A stretch of 64,000 bases of DNA from Leptospira neocaledonica (GCF_002812205.1 NZ_NPEA01000004.1:372001-436000), one strand, 5' to 3'. Counted from the stretch's first letter, positions 19,090 to 28,383 are shown. Notes: a model not told the origin generated them from the letters alone. Numbers and translations are program-made.

Positions 19090-20021
19090 GTTTCTTTGTC
19101 ACCAGGACCGGAAGCAGTATCTTCCGGTTTTCCTCTTCCAAAAACGAACCTTCTAACTGCATAAAATAGGCCTATCGCAGCAGGGATCAATAGTTTTGCT
19201 CCTTTGAGTAAGAACCCACCGATCACCGCAAACAATCCTGCTTTTTTCAGAAGTCCTCCAGCAATCAGACCTCCGATTCCATAAGCAGCTAAACTGTCTA
19301 TTTTAGAATCATAGTCCGCATAACGGTTTCCTTCCGCAAAATCCACGCTCTTAAGAATTCTGCCCACATCATTTTCTACTCTTTTCAGAACGGTAATATC
19401 TCCGAGTACGTTGAGTAGAAGATAACCGCTTCTTCCTAAAACTCGAATATTATAATTGAGAGTGTTTGTTTCAGTTCCTTCGAATTTATATTCTTTTGCC
19501 CAATGCAATTTTTTAGCGGCAGAATCATAGTAAGGAGCAGAAGCCCAGCCGACTAATTCTAATCCGGAGTATCCGTCTTTTTTTCTCTGCTCACTTTCTT
19601 CCTTAGCGGAATCCTTCAGATCGGATAATAGTTCGTCGTATTTGATCTCTTTAGAATCTTCGTCATCCACATGTCCTTCATCTACGTAATCAATGGTGAT
19701 CGCATATGATCCCAAATCTAAAGGTGTTTCATTGTCAATGAATAGAATCCCAAGTCCAGGTTCGCTAGTTGGAGGATTTCCCCAAACATCTTCCAATACG
19801 ATCTTGCTATCTTTCGGATTTAGATATTTGTAACCTTTTGGAACTTGGATATTTGCGATCAGTTTCCCATCCTTATTCGAAAGGGGCACAAGGTTAGTCT
19901 CATACTTTAAGGATTTGATCCATTTCATTAGGTCAGCATCTGTTTCAAATTTCTGAGCGGAAACAGGGAGGCTCCATAAGATGGCCGTAAAAAAGAAAGC
20001 GGCCAAGAATCGACGAATCAT
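19086..20021 (-). CDS. DUF2167-family membrane protein
   Basis: Exported membrane protein of 311 residues matching the DUF2167 family, whose function is not established. The start is set at the ATG preceded by GGAGAG; it gives a clean signal peptide (MIRRFLAAFFFTAILWSLPV, cleavage near VSAQ). A longer frame reaching 20084 lacks this. The lumenal domain contains family segments LEDVWGNPP and ELVGWASAPYYD with KKLHWAKEY. Near residues 240-295 there are two Gly-rich hydrophobic helices, then a basic cytoplasmic tail. AACGAACGTT, found three times between genes in this window, lies about 100 bases upstream. Confidence 0.85.
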   Translation of the reverse strand: MIRRFLAAFFFTAILWSLPVSAQKFETDADLMKWIKSLKYETNLVPLSNKDGKLIANIQVPKGYKYLNPKDSKIVLEDVWGNPPTSEPGLGILFIDNETPLDLGSYAITIDYVDEGHVDDEDSKEIKYDELLSDLKDSAKEESEQRKKDGYSGLELVGWASAPYYDSAAKKLHWAKEYKFEGTETNTLNYNIRVLGRSGYLLLNVLGDITVLKRVENDVGRILKSVDFAEGNRYADYDSKIDSLAAYGIGGLIAGGLLKKAGLFAVIGGFLLKGAKLLIPAAIGLFYAVRRFVFGRGKPEDTASGPGDKET

Positions 20022-20142
20022 ATATTCTCTCCGGATTGAATTCGAGTAACAGATAATATGCTGATCTAGAAGGAATTCGGACAACCAATAATGTTTAAAT
20101 TGGAAAAAATATATTGAAAAGAACGAACGTTATAAGACGGAC

Positions 20143-20751
20143 CTAAGGAGTTTTGGCGGTAAACAATCCCACTTCTTTTCTAACATGTTTTAGTTCCCAT
20201 TCCTGCAAGCTCATACCTTCTTCTTGGGCCCTTCTCGCTCTATAGGAATTTAATAAACGATAAGTAATCGGATAACCAAGTAAGGCAAGAGGGATCCCGA
20301 AAGCAAAACCACCTACGAACATAGGAAGTCCCATCTTATCGAATAAAAAAATGGTCCAATGATACAATCCGCTGATCAGATCCATGGACTCAGATTCTTT
20401 GGAGATGGCTAATAACGTATCGAAACTGATCTGCTGGAAAGGAATTCCAAATAAAAGTAAAACCTGTTTTCCTATCCAATAGAATAGAGAATAGAAGAAC
20501 GGGACTGTGACTGGATTTGTGATCCAGATCATTGCAATTGCAATCGGAAGATAAAAACGGATTCGGAGCAAACGAAGTACTAACCAGGTCCCCAATCCTA
20601 AATACATTTGCACTCCTACCAAAGGAGTCATGGACCAGAGCAGACCTATAGTGGTTCCTAAACAAACCTCGTGGATAGGTGCGTAAGATTCTTGGAAAGG
20701 TAAGATGATTTGTTTATGGATGATCCGCCAGATCGTTCTGAGAAAATTCAT
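20143..20751 (-). CDS. DUF2062-family membrane protein
   Basis: A 202-residue polytopic inner-membrane protein recognised by the DUF2062 pattern: an amphipathic N-terminus, IHEVCLGTTIGLLWSMTPLVG, a hydrophobic hairpin, and the conserved WITNPVTVPFFYSLFYWIG segment. A third hydrophobic region lies around residues 140-170, and the C-terminus is charged. The molecular function of the family is unknown; it is sometimes found fused to or next to lipid or glycan enzymes. It lies 12 bases downstream of the TPR lipoprotein stop on the same strand, so the two are probably one operon. Confidence 0.85.
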   Translation of the reverse strand: MNFLRTIWRIIHKQIILPFQESYAPIHEVCLGTTIGLLWSMTPLVGVQMYLGLGTWLVLRLLRIRFYLPIAIAMIWITNPVTVPFFYSLFYWIGKQVLLLFGIPFQQISFDTLLAISKESESMDLISGLYHWTIFLFDKMGLPMFVGGFAFGIPLALLGYPITYRLLNSYRARRAQEEGMSLQEWELKHVRKEVGLFTAKTP

Positions 20752-20762
20752 TAGGTCCTGTT

Positions 20763-21548
20763 TTATTTAGAACTGGAAAGTTTGGAATATTGTTCCCAGG
20801 ATTTTGAGTATTTCTCCATTGCTGGGAATAATTCGAATGCTTTTTTTGCGGACTCGCTTGCTGCCTTCGGGTTTTTTTCGAAATCGTTTTGTAACTTTGC
20901 CAGGAGATAATAGGTTTCCGCTTTGATAATTAGGTCTCTGTATTCAGTTTCTAATCCTTTTTTTAAGGATTGGATAGAAGCCACCTTGTCTCGATCCAAT
21001 AAATGCACAAAGCCAAGCCCATAATAAGCGGAGCCTTCAGGCTTTACTTGGATGGATTTACTATACCAGTCTATGGCTTCCTCTCTTTCATCTTGAGAAA
21101 GAGATAAATTTCCCAGATCCGTAAGTAGCATGGAGCTGTATTCCTGATCTTTGGTCGCCTGTGCAAGTACTAAGGCTTGTTTATATCTTGTTTCCGCTTT
21201 TTCGTAATTTTGTTTATGTTTTTCAATTTGAGCGAGCCCTCTCAAGCAATCGATGGAGTTTTTATTCTCCTTTAAACAAAGTTTATATTCTTTTTCTGCA
21301 GAAGAATCTTCTTTTCGTAAATAATGAATCCAACCTCTAAGATAATGGACCTGATCCATTTTACCGGTTATAAGGGCTTTATCCTTGGCCTTCTGAACTG
21401 ATTCAGTTAAATGACCAGAGTCCAATAGATCTCTGATTTCAAGAATAGAAGGTTCATTCTTCTCCCCTGAACAAGCGAAATAAGAAGCCAATACAAGTGT
21501 AACGCTAGCTAAAATAGAATAGTTTCTAGAAAAATGAAAACAGTTCAT
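20763..21548 (-). CDS. TPR-repeat lipoprotein
   Basis: Periplasmic-facing lipoprotein of 261 residues. The signal peptide ends ASYFAC, with Cys26 as lipid site. The rest is helical, with at least four to five tetratricopeptide repeats, for example VHYLRGWIHYLRKEDSSAEK, CLRGLAQIEKHKQNYEKAET, MLLTDLGNLSLSQDEREEAI and AYYGLGFVHLLDRDKVASI. Such proteins scaffold envelope complexes; the partner is unknown. The gene heads a minus-strand pair with DUF2062 and is divergent from the sensor phosphatase gene at 21881 across 332 bases. Confidence 0.88.
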   Translation of the reverse strand: MNCFHFSRNYSILASVTLVLASYFACSGEKNEPSILEIRDLLDSGHLTESVQKAKDKALITGKMDQVHYLRGWIHYLRKEDSSAEKEYKLCLKENKNSIDCLRGLAQIEKHKQNYEKAETRYKQALVLAQATKDQEYSSMLLTDLGNLSLSQDEREEAIDWYSKSIQVKPEGSAYYGLGFVHLLDRDKVASIQSLKKGLETEYRDLIIKAETYYLLAKLQNDFEKNPKAASESAKKAFELFPAMEKYSKSWEQYSKLSSSK

Positions 21549-21880
21549 AGATATGATTCGTATCGGTCTTTTTCATGCTCTTCCGAAGGACCAACATGGC
21601 AACAGGAATTTCCGAGTTTTGGAGTTGATTTGCCAAAATACTTCTTTTTTCGAAAAAACGCCGTATTGGACGTATAATTCTTCGTTTTTTTTCCTCTAAT
21701 CATCTTTGAAGTTCCAAAGGCAAACTTTAGGGCTACTTCTTCCGTATTTGCGGAATCCAAGCAAAAAGTAGAAGGTCAAATGTTTTAGAGCCGAATTTGG
21801 AAATTATTATTTTCCAAAATTCTCTCGAATACTCTTGTTAGTCGGAGAAAGATTGACGAGAAAATATAAACCGATGGAGG
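21549..21880. other. 332-base divergent intergenic region
   Basis: It separates the TPR lipoprotein gene from the sensor phosphatase gene and must hold both promoters. A short symmetrical TTTTTTCGAAAAAA occurs at about 21646-21659, and TATAAT at about 21675, without a matching -35. No coding frame with a ribosome site and no other structure were seen. Confidence 0.5.
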
Positions 21881-23995
21881 ATGGTCCAACCTTCCTGCTC
21901 AATGCACACGGCAAAATACTTATTCTTCTTATTAGGCCCCATCGGCTTCCTCATTTTCCTTTTGTCCCTCACGCCCTGGCATAAGGAGGAAAATTTACGC
22001 GCTTACAAAGGTGTAATCGACCTAAGAGGGATCCAAAGTGCTAGTTCCGGCCCAGTAGATCTGTCCGGAGAATGGGAATTTTTCTGGAGTCAAGAGCCAG
22101 GAAAAATCCTGGAATCCTTTCACGGGAATATGACTGTTCCAGGTTCTTGGAATAGAGAGACTGAATTACATCCATCTTACGAAAGACTAGGTTATGCGAC
22201 CTATAGACTAAAAATTCTTTTACCAGATGTTTGGGTGGGAAAGGTCCTCACTCTAGGTTTCGGTACTGTTTGGAGTTCCTATAGATTGTATCTGGACGGA
22301 GAGTTCTTAGGAGAATCAGGAGATCCATCTACTTCTCCTAAATCGAGCGTTGCAAGAGTACAGCCCAGATCTTTTTCTTTCGTTCCTAGTTCTAGTCAGA
22401 TAGAAGTTTCACTTTTTGTTACGAATAATTTCGCAAGGCAAGGAGGGATCAGCTCTCCCGTTAAATTGGGTCCTTCCGAAGTGATGTTATCCACGAGAAC
22501 CAGGACCATCTTTACTGATATTTTTGCATTCTCCAGTTTAGTGATCATGGGGCTCTATCATATATCTTTGTATTTATATTTAAGATCCAGTAAGGCTCCT
22601 TTGTATTTTGGATTCATGAGTATGGCAATCGGTATGAGGACTCTTGTCACAAACACAAGACTTCTGATGGAATTTTTTCCTTCGATCAACCAAAACGGGA
22701 TCCAGATAATTGAGCAGATCTCTATGATGTGCGCTACTGGATTATATCTTCTGTTCTTCTATGAAACTTTCAGTGTTTACGCATCCAAACTTTATATAAG
22801 GATTTCCTTAGCGATCATCTCACTATTTATTCTAATGACACTATTCGGTTCATTGGAATTCAATAGTAGTAAGGTCGCATATTTCCATTTGTTCATAGGG
22901 ATCACTATCAGTTATGTGATCTATGTAATCTTCGGCATAGATTTTGATAAAGAAAGTAATTCTTCTTATATCTTATATGGATCAGGAATACTATTCTTAG
23001 GAGTAGCGATCGATCTGTTCTACACTTATATTCTAAAGGTTTCCTCTCATCAGGTTTCACATATTGCACTTGTACTTTTCGTGTTCTTGCAATCTTTGGT
23101 GATCGCTTCTGATCGTTCATCAAAATATAAAGAAGCAAAACTTCTCACGGAAGATTTACAAACCATGAACCTTGAACTTTTCGAAATGAAAGAAAAGTTA
23201 GTACAAAAGGTAGAAGATAGGACCAGAACCCTAAACGATACACTGCAACAGATCAATAGAGAATTAGAGATCGCTCAAAACGTACAAAGAAAGATCCTCA
23301 CTCCTCCGGAAAGAGAAATCAAAGGAATTCGTTTTGACTACGTATATAAACCTTTGGAAAAAGTGGGTGGCGACTTCTTAGATATCTCGGAAATCAATCC
23401 TGGCCAGGTAAGAGTACTCTTAGCAGATGCAGTAGGGCATGGAGTGCAAGCAAGCTTAATGACCATGGCCTTAAAAACGGAATACGAAGAGTTAAAAAAA
23501 CTCCCCTGCCCTACCCATGTATTAAAAGAACTGAATGGAAGATTTTTAAGAAAGTTCGATACTTTAGAAAGTATCTTCCCTTGTTTTGTGGCCGATATCT
23601 ATTTAGAAAAAAAAGAAGTCCTCTATGCATCTGCAGGGCATCCGGACCAGGTATTACTTTCACCGGATGGTAACTACGAATTACTTCATAAAACCGGCCC
23701 TATATTAGGACTATTCGATGATCTCGAAATTGAATTTTCTACTTATAAGTTCCCTTTAGGAAGCCGTTTATTACTTTTTTCTGATGGACTCATCGAAAAC
23801 AGAAGAAAGGAAAATAGATGGAGCACTGTGGAGACAATTGCAGCCAGGGCCTCCACACTTTCCAAAGTTAGTCTCCAAAAACTATTGGAAGAATTGGTCG
23901 TAATGGAAGAAAAATCCAGAGGGGACGAACAAAGATACGATGATATCACCATCATCGCGATCGAATCTAGAGAAACCCCGGAATATCCCGCATAA
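21881..23995 (+). CDS. 7TM-DISM sensor with SpoIIE/PP2C phosphatase output
   Basis: Membrane-bound signalling phosphatase of about 704 residues. After an N-terminal membrane segment there is an extracytoplasmic carbohydrate-binding-like DISM domain (about 45-200; GVIDLRGIQ, VDLSGEWEFFW, TVPGSWN), then seven hydrophobic helices (about 210-405), a short coiled coil (about 415-465), and a PP2C-type SpoIIE domain. The phosphatase metal residues are visible in VGGDFLDISE, LADAVGHGVQASLM and the final YDDITIIAI. Such proteins dephosphorylate STAS antagonists in response to an external ligand, here unknown. The start is unsure: ATG 21881 follows GGAGG with no spacing, and ATG 21902 in the same frame is an alternative. 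No STAS gene is adjacent; candidates lie at 2186 and 63054. Confidence 0.9.
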   Translation: MVQPSCSMHTAKYLFFLLGPIGFLIFLLSLTPWHKEENLRAYKGVIDLRGIQSASSGPVDLSGEWEFFWSQEPGKILESFHGNMTVPGSWNRETELHPSYERLGYATYRLKILLPDVWVGKVLTLGFGTVWSSYRLYLDGEFLGESGDPSTSPKSSVARVQPRSFSFVPSSSQIEVSLFVTNNFARQGGISSPVKLGPSEVMLSTRTRTIFTDIFAFSSLVIMGLYHISLYLYLRSSKAPLYFGFMSMAIGMRTLVTNTRLLMEFFPSINQNGIQIIEQISMMCATGLYLLFFYETFSVYASKLYIRISLAIISLFILMTLFGSLEFNSSKVAYFHLFIGITISYVIYVIFGIDFDKESNSSYILYGSGILFLGVAIDLFYTYILKVSSHQVSHIALVLFVFLQSLVIASDRSSKYKEAKLLTEDLQTMNLELFEMKEKLVQKVEDRTRTLNDTLQQINRELEIAQNVQRKILTPPEREIKGIRFDYVYKPLEKVGGDFLDISEINPGQVRVLLADAVGHGVQASLMTMALKTEYEELKKLPCPTHVLKELNGRFLRKFDTLESIFPCFVADIYLEKKEVLYASAGHPDQVLLSPDGNYELLHKTGPILGLFDDLEIEFSTYKFPLGSRLLLFSDGLIENRRKENRWSTVETIAARASTLSKVSLQKLLEELVVMEEKSRGDEQRYDDITIIAIESRETPEYPA

Positions 23996-24001
23996 ACAGA
24001 T

Positions 24002-24358
24002 CTAAACGTTTTCCTTTTTCAAAAGGAAGAAGGTCCAAACTCCGCATAAAAATTCGAATCCACTCGGCAATAAAATCATAGGATGGATCCATCCTAATAA
24101 TACAAATATAACCAGGACAACAAATTGAAAACTCCTGGAATGAGTGGTCAATTTTAAGAATGGACGAATATTATCTTGGCCCATTCTAAAATAAAAATAT
24201 CCTAATATGATAAGGGTCAATCCAACCACTCTTACCCACACATCACTTGCACTTAATAAAAAAAGACCTAAGAAAAAATTCGGAACAGTGATCAGAAGAA
24301 GTCCTTCGATCAGTAAAAAGATCCCGAAGTATTGTACACTTTTTGCTGAGTTTATCAT
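24002..24358 (-). CDS. Small four-helix membrane protein of unknown function
   Basis: A 118-residue protein with about four hydrophobic helices (GIFLLIEGLLLITVPNFFLG, WVRVVGLTLIILGYFYF, FQFVVLVIFVLLGWI, FLCGVWTFFLL) and short charged loops. It resembles small DoxX-like or DUF-type membrane proteins in shape, but I cannot place it in a family. The ATG at 24358 is preferred over the TTG two codons upstream. It is convergent with the SpoIIE gene and lies downstream, on the same strand, of the HadAB-like genes, separated from them by a terminator. Confidence 0.7.
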   Translation of the reverse strand: MINSAKSVQYFGIFLLIEGLLLITVPNFFLGLFLLSASDVWVRVVGLTLIILGYFYFRMGQDNIRPFLKLTTHSRSFQFVVLVIFVLLGWIHPMILLPSGFEFLCGVWTFFLLKKENV

Positions 24359-24428
24359 GGGCAATAGGCATATCCAAATTTAAAAGAAGGACAATCTATT
24401 TTTAAAAAGAAATCACACTCAGGAATAA

Positions 24429-24457
24429 AAAAAGCCCCCAAAATCGGAGGCCTTTTT
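24429..24457 (-). terminator. Terminator after the HadAB-like gene pair
   Basis: On the minus strand, AAAAAGGCCTCC pairs with GGGGGCTTTTTTT with a bulge and one mismatch, and a T run follows. It lies 24 bases past the stop of the downstream MaoC gene. Confidence 0.7.
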
Positions 24458-24480
24458 ATAATATAAGATAAACGAAAAGA

Positions 24481-24897
24481 TTAGCAGATAACTACTAATT
24501 CTCCGGAAGCTTTTACTTCTCCTGATTCATCAGCGGCCTCTACAGCCACAGTAAGGAGTTTTTCTCCGTTTTCTTCTTTCTTACGTTTGATCTTGCCGGA
24601 ACAAGTTAATTTTTGCCCAGGCTTGGTCATTGCTTTGAAAGTGACTCCGAATTCTTTGATCTGCTTTTGGTCTGCCCAAGAAGTACAAAGTCTTCCGATC
24701 TGAGCCATTACGAACATACCATGCGCGATGGTTCCGTCTAACCCGGTTTTACGAGCAAAATCAGGATCGTTATGAATCGGATTAAAGTCACCGCTCGCTC
24801 CCGCATAACGCACTAAATGTGCATGTGTAATCGTATCCACTTTTAAAGGAGGGAGTTCTTGTCCTACTTCGTACTTGTCGAATTCAATCTTACTCAT
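24481..24897 (-). CDS. MaoC-family hotdog dehydratase, HadB-like
   Basis: Single-hotdog protein of 138 residues. The catalytic hydratase signature is present: YAGASGDFNPIHNDPDFARK with the Asp and His dyad, then GTIAHGMFVMAQIGRL. In mycobacteria HadB (about 142 residues) carries this dyad and pairs with HadA or HadC to dehydrate 3-hydroxyacyl-ACP in fatty acid elongation. Here the upstream neighbour, 13 bases away on the same strand, is a HadA-like partner without the dyad, so a two-subunit (R)-3-hydroxyacyl dehydratase is likely. AGGAGG lies before the ATG. Whether the acyl carrier is ACP or CoA cannot be told. An R-specific enoyl-CoA hydratase for degradation is the main alternative. Confidence 0.88.
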   Translation of the reverse strand: MSKIEFDKYEVGQELPPLKVDTITHAHLVRYAGASGDFNPIHNDPDFARKTGLDGTIAHGMFVMAQIGRLCTSWADQKQIKEFGVTFKAMTKPGQKLTCSGKIKRKKEENGEKLLTVAVEAADESGEVKASGELVVIC

Positions 24898-24910
24898 TTT
24901 AATCCTCCTA

Positions 24911-25363
24911 TCATTGTTCCGGCTTACGGATGAAAATGGACATTTCAGCTTCGATCACAGTTTCACCTTTCGCATTACGAATTGTGGTGCGGAAAGTCAT
25001 CGTATCCATTTTACCTACGGTTACGTTAACACATTCACCCTGGGAAGAAACCTTGCCAGGATAAAGAGTTTTAACATAATTATATTTTTCTTTAAGATGT
25101 AGGATCCTGGAAGTATCAACTCCCATATTCTCCATATCTTTCCAAATTTTAGGATATCCCCAAAACTGAATCACTGTCGGAAATGTTGGAGGAGCTGGAA
25201 TGTCCTCGAATCCTGCTTTTTTTGCCGCTTCTAGATCGAAGTATATCGGATTGGTCTCGCCGATCGCTAGACAAAACTCTTTTATCTTTCCTCTTTCTAC
25301 GTCGAATTCGTAGGAGTCGAGTTTTGTGCCGATCAGGTCTTTTGAAATGCCTTTTTCTGCCAT
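24911..25363 (-). CDS. FAS1-like dehydratase domain protein, HadA/HadC-like
   Basis: A 150-residue hotdog protein matching the MaoC N-terminal (FAS1-like dehydratase) family; mycobacterial HadA has about 158 residues. Visible are the N-terminal [38 protein letters not shown], and [16 protein letters not shown], typical of the non-catalytic, substrate-binding subunit. The hydratase dyad is absent, as expected, and is supplied by the HadB-like protein encoded next. AAGGA precedes the ATG. The region upstream (25464-25510) is rich in GAACG/CGTTC and TGTTCA sites like those before fas, suggesting shared control of lipid genes. Confidence 0.87.
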   Translation of the reverse strand: MAEKGISKDLIGTKLDSYEFDVERGKIKEFCLAIGETNPIYFDLEAAKKAGFEDIPAPPTFPTVIQFWGYPKIWKDMENMGVDTSRILHLKEKYNYVKTLYPGKVSSQGECVNVTVGKMDTMTFRTTIRNAKGETVIEAEMSIFIRKPEQ

Positions 25364-25468
25364 AATCCTTTTCCTTGGGATTGGTTTAAAAACCTTCGAA
25401 AGATCGAAGGTCGTTTCTATGGCCCTATTTTTTAGACACCGATCTCACAGGTCCATTGAATTTTTAGT

Positions 25469-25510
25469 AACGAACGTTCTGTTCGATCAAACAACCGTTC
25501 ACTGAATGGT
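25469..25510. promoter_or_regulatory. Cluster of operator-like repeats upstream of the HadAB-like genes
   Basis: AACGAACGTT (25469-25478) is followed by a TGTTCG half-site. A near-perfect dyad ACCGTTCACTGAATGGT (25494-25510) overlaps a TGTTCAT half-site. It lies about 105 bases before the HadA-like start and about 100 bases before the sulfatase-fold gene on the other strand. Motifs match those before fas; binding is inference. Confidence 0.45.
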
Positions 25511-25608
25511 GTTCATCCGGATGATAGTCGCTTCGCTCCTGAAGCCCGCGTTGCGGACTATAAGTGTTGTAAGCGGACCCCTCAAGTAAAATTCTGTCCT
25601 TGTTCCTT

Positions 25609-28008
25609 ATGATTTCTTTTGGTTCCAAACTTTCTAGAATATTGATCCCGTTCCTGCTATGTTACCTTTTGCAGGATTGTAGGCAAATTTTTCCAGGTTC
25701 GTTTTCAAAAGAAGAAGAGACCATAATTCCTGTTTGGGACGGGCTTCGTTCTTTAAAAAAAATCGGAAGTGTTTGCAGAGGAAATTCGGAAGAAGCAATC
25801 CGAAAGATCTCCTACCATTATAAAAAAAATCCATCCCGTTATTCGGAACTCCCTCTTCATGAAAAATGGAGAAACACTCAGCTCACAATTTTAAAAGATA
25901 AACAAACTCTTCTCAATGAATCCAGAGATAGTTTGTTACTTTTCGAAAACGGGGGTTGCAATATTTCTTCCGAGTTTATCATCCCAGGGGCAAAACTTTA
26001 CGATCTACAAAATGTTATTTTAGATTTTTCCACCACTGCGTTATCTTCCTCGGGAGAGAATATTCCAAGCTCCGGAAAATTGATTGTGAAGTTGGGAGAA
26101 TCTATCGTATTCTCCGAAGAATTACAAAGCCAAGGAAGAGAATGGGTCGATCATAAGATCAGGATCCCGGAATCACTTTCCAAATTTCTGGAACAAAATC
26201 CTACCATTACTTGGGACTTTGAATGGATCCCTAAAAATCAGAACGATCTTTTATTTGTAGGACAACCTACATTATATGCTTCTGTAGCCGATTCTAAACT
26301 TTGGGGACCTAAAGAAAACGTAATATTGATCGTGATAGACGCACTTAGACCGGATCGTTTGGGATTTGGCGGCTCACCTGTTCCTACCAGTCCTTACTTG
26401 GATGAGCTCGCTTCCAATTCTATCGTTTTTGAAAATGCCTTCTCTAACGGAAACTGGACTAAGCCAAGTATGATTTCCTTTTTTACTTCTAAGATCGCAT
26501 CCGAATTAGGTCTTGGGAATGCATGGTTTTATTCTAGCAATCTACATCGAAAAATATTCTATTCTAAAAAGCCGGAAACACTTCCGAACCATCTCAGATC
26601 AAAAGGTTATCTGACGGCAAGTCTTATGAATAATGTCTTTCTACTGGATTATACAGGAGTGGGAGTAGATCTAGGATTTCATAAATTATTCCAGCCCGGT
26701 AAGGACAAAGATGATACTGAACTCATACTTGCAGAATCTATAAAGTTCTTAAAAGAAAATAAAGACCGAAGATTTTTCCTGCATATAAACATCAACACTC
26801 CTCATTATCCTTACTTGCCGGAAAGAAAGTATATGGATATTCTGGCAAATAAGACAGATCCGAAAATTTGGAACAGTTATGATCCTTATGTAAGAAAGTA
26901 TATGGCAGAGATCTTATATACTGACGAGGTTATAGGTAAAATTTTAGAAGAAGCCAAGAAGACGGGAGCCTTCGATAAATCCTGGATTGCTATAGTAGCG
27001 GACCACGGAGAATTACAATCCATGGAACATTATTATCATCATCATTTCGTGGCAGAAAATTTACATGCTCATGGAGAAACTCATTACGACGAAGAGCTTA
27101 AGGTTCCCTGGATCATCCATCCTCCTGCATCAGCAAAATCGAATATCGAAAAAAGAATTTTTTCGGAACAGGTTTCCTTACTTTCTCTCTTCCCCACTTT
27201 AGCAGGGGTATTGGGGCTACCTTGCGATCCGAATTCTTGCAATGGAAATGATTACTCTAAGACAATATATGGAGAAGAAGGTCCGCAGACGGAAAACTTC
27301 GTATATTCAGAAGGTAGATTTTCAGAATCTATTCGGACCAAAGAATACAAACTCATTCGTAGATATCCAGGGTATGATTTTGTAAGAAGGACCAAAGAGG
27401 GAGAGCCCCATAAGATGCCCGAGGAATTCTATTCCTTGGTTTCAGATCCCGGAGAATTACAAAATCTTTCAGCTGGCAATTCGCCACTTCTAACCAAAGC
27501 AAGACAAGAATTGGATTCACATAGTTTAAAAAAGAATATTTTCAAACTCAGATTGCCTGCCTGCGAAAAAGAATGCACTCGTAGGTTAGAGGTCGCAATT
27601 CAAGCAGGGATTTATAAGATACAATCGGATACTCCATTTATCGAAAATAGATTAGAAACAAAATCCGCCTCCCTCACAGTCAAACAAACACCGGGAAGAG
27701 AAAGTATTCTCTCATTTTATACAGTAGAACCTGTTTTTGGATTCCGTTTGTCCATTACCAAAGATGGAAAACCGGAAGATTATAAATCCGGAAAATGGGG
27801 AATTCTATCGGAAGCGAGTTCTAAAATTTACAGGGATTCTCCTGAATCTATTGCTTCTGCAAAACTTCCTTACGAATTCAAAACTTCTAAGCTACCATAT
27901 TTTTATAATGATGCAGGACTCTCCGGAAATTCGGAATCCTCGGAGCAGGCTGCTTTAGGAAAAGAAGTTCGAAAAGTGTTGGAAAGTTGGGGTTATATTC
28001 ACGAATAA
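25609..28008 (+). CDS. Sulfatase-fold (alkaline phosphatase superfamily) lipoprotein with Thr nucleophile
   Basis: Exported hydrolase or transferase of 799 residues. The signal peptide ends YLLQDC (Cys24). An N-terminal domain of about 230 residues precedes the sulfatase fold, which starts with NVILIVIDALRPDRLG (metal Asp244) and has SNGNWTKPSMISFF where sulfatases have C/S-x-P-S-R. The nucleophile position is therefore Thr284, which cannot become formylglycine. The metal pair VADHGELQS follows. Thr in this position is the rule in phosphoethanolamine and lipoteichoic-acid transferases, so phospho-transfer or phosphodiester hydrolysis is more likely than sulfate removal. The C-terminal 170 residues are unassigned. 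ATG 25609 is chosen over the TTG at 25600. It is divergent from the HadAB-like pair. Confidence 0.85.
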   Translation: MISFGSKLSRILIPFLLCYLLQDCRQIFPGSFSKEEETIIPVWDGLRSLKKIGSVCRGNSEEAIRKISYHYKKNPSRYSELPLHEKWRNTQLTILKDKQTLLNESRDSLLLFENGGCNISSEFIIPGAKLYDLQNVILDFSTTALSSSGENIPSSGKLIVKLGESIVFSEELQSQGREWVDHKIRIPESLSKFLEQNPTITWDFEWIPKNQNDLLFVGQPTLYASVADSKLWGPKENVILIVIDALRPDRLGFGGSPVPTSPYLDELASNSIVFENAFSNGNWTKPSMISFFTSKIASELGLGNAWFYSSNLHRKIFYSKKPETLPNHLRSKGYLTASLMNNVFLLDYTGVGVDLGFHKLFQPGKDKDDTELILAESIKFLKENKDRRFFLHININTPHYPYLPERKYMDILANKTDPKIWNSYDPYVRKYMAEILYTDEVIGKILEEAKKTGAFDKSWIAIVADHGELQSMEHYYHHHFVAENLHAHGETHYDEELKVPWIIHPPASAKSNIEKRIFSEQVSLLSLFPTLAGVLGLPCDPNSCNGNDYSKTIYGEEGPQTENFVYSEGRFSESIRTKEYKLIRRYPGYDFVRRTKEGEPHKMPEEFYSLVSDPGELQNLSAGNSPLLTKARQELDSHSLKKNIFKLRLPACEKECTRRLEVAIQAGIYKIQSDTPFIENRLETKSASLTVKQTPGRESILSFYTVEPVFGFRLSITKDGKPEDYKSGKWGILSEASSKIYRDSPESIASAKLPYEFKTSKLPYFYNDAGLSGNSESSEQAALGKEVRKVLESWGYIHE

Positions 28009-28120
28009 AACCTGTTTTACATAAAAGTTTCTAGGTTCCTTTTTGCCAAAACTCCTTGCTTTTTTTATATCTTTCGTTATGTTATCCGCTTGCTAATACA
28101 GACAGAGATAGGTGAAAAGA

Positions 28121-28348
28121 ATGAAAGTTAGGAACCTTGTATTTTGTTTTATTCTAATATTCGGTTTTATCTACTGCGGAAGTAATCCGGTAGAACGCTG
28201 CCAAGACAGAAGAAAAATAATGAGAGATGCAGTTTGCCAAGCAGTGGCAGCTCACGAACCAGGAACAGAATCCTATAATAGCATCCTTCTTGCATGCTTA
28301 ATGGAAAATAACCATTTAAACGATTGCGAAAGTGAAGGTTATTTTTAA
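28121..28348 (+). CDS. Small Cys-rich lipoprotein
   Basis: A 75-residue lipoprotein: a signal peptide (MKVRNLVFCFILIFGFIYC) with lipidated Cys19, then 56 residues with four more cysteines spaced in RCQDRR, AVCQAV, LACLME and NDCESEG, likely forming two disulfides in the periplasm. AGGTGA lies six bases before the ATG, which is preferred over a GTG nine bases upstream. Small lipoproteins with this pattern are common in Leptospira, but no function is known to me. It is convergent with the OmpA-type gene. Confidence 0.75.
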   Translation: MKVRNLVFCFILIFGFIYCGSNPVERCQDRRKIMRDAVCQAVAAHEPGTESYNSILLACLMENNHLNDCESEGYF

Positions 28349-28383
28349 CTCAAATACTTCTGCAAAAGGTTAAAAGCCGAAGC

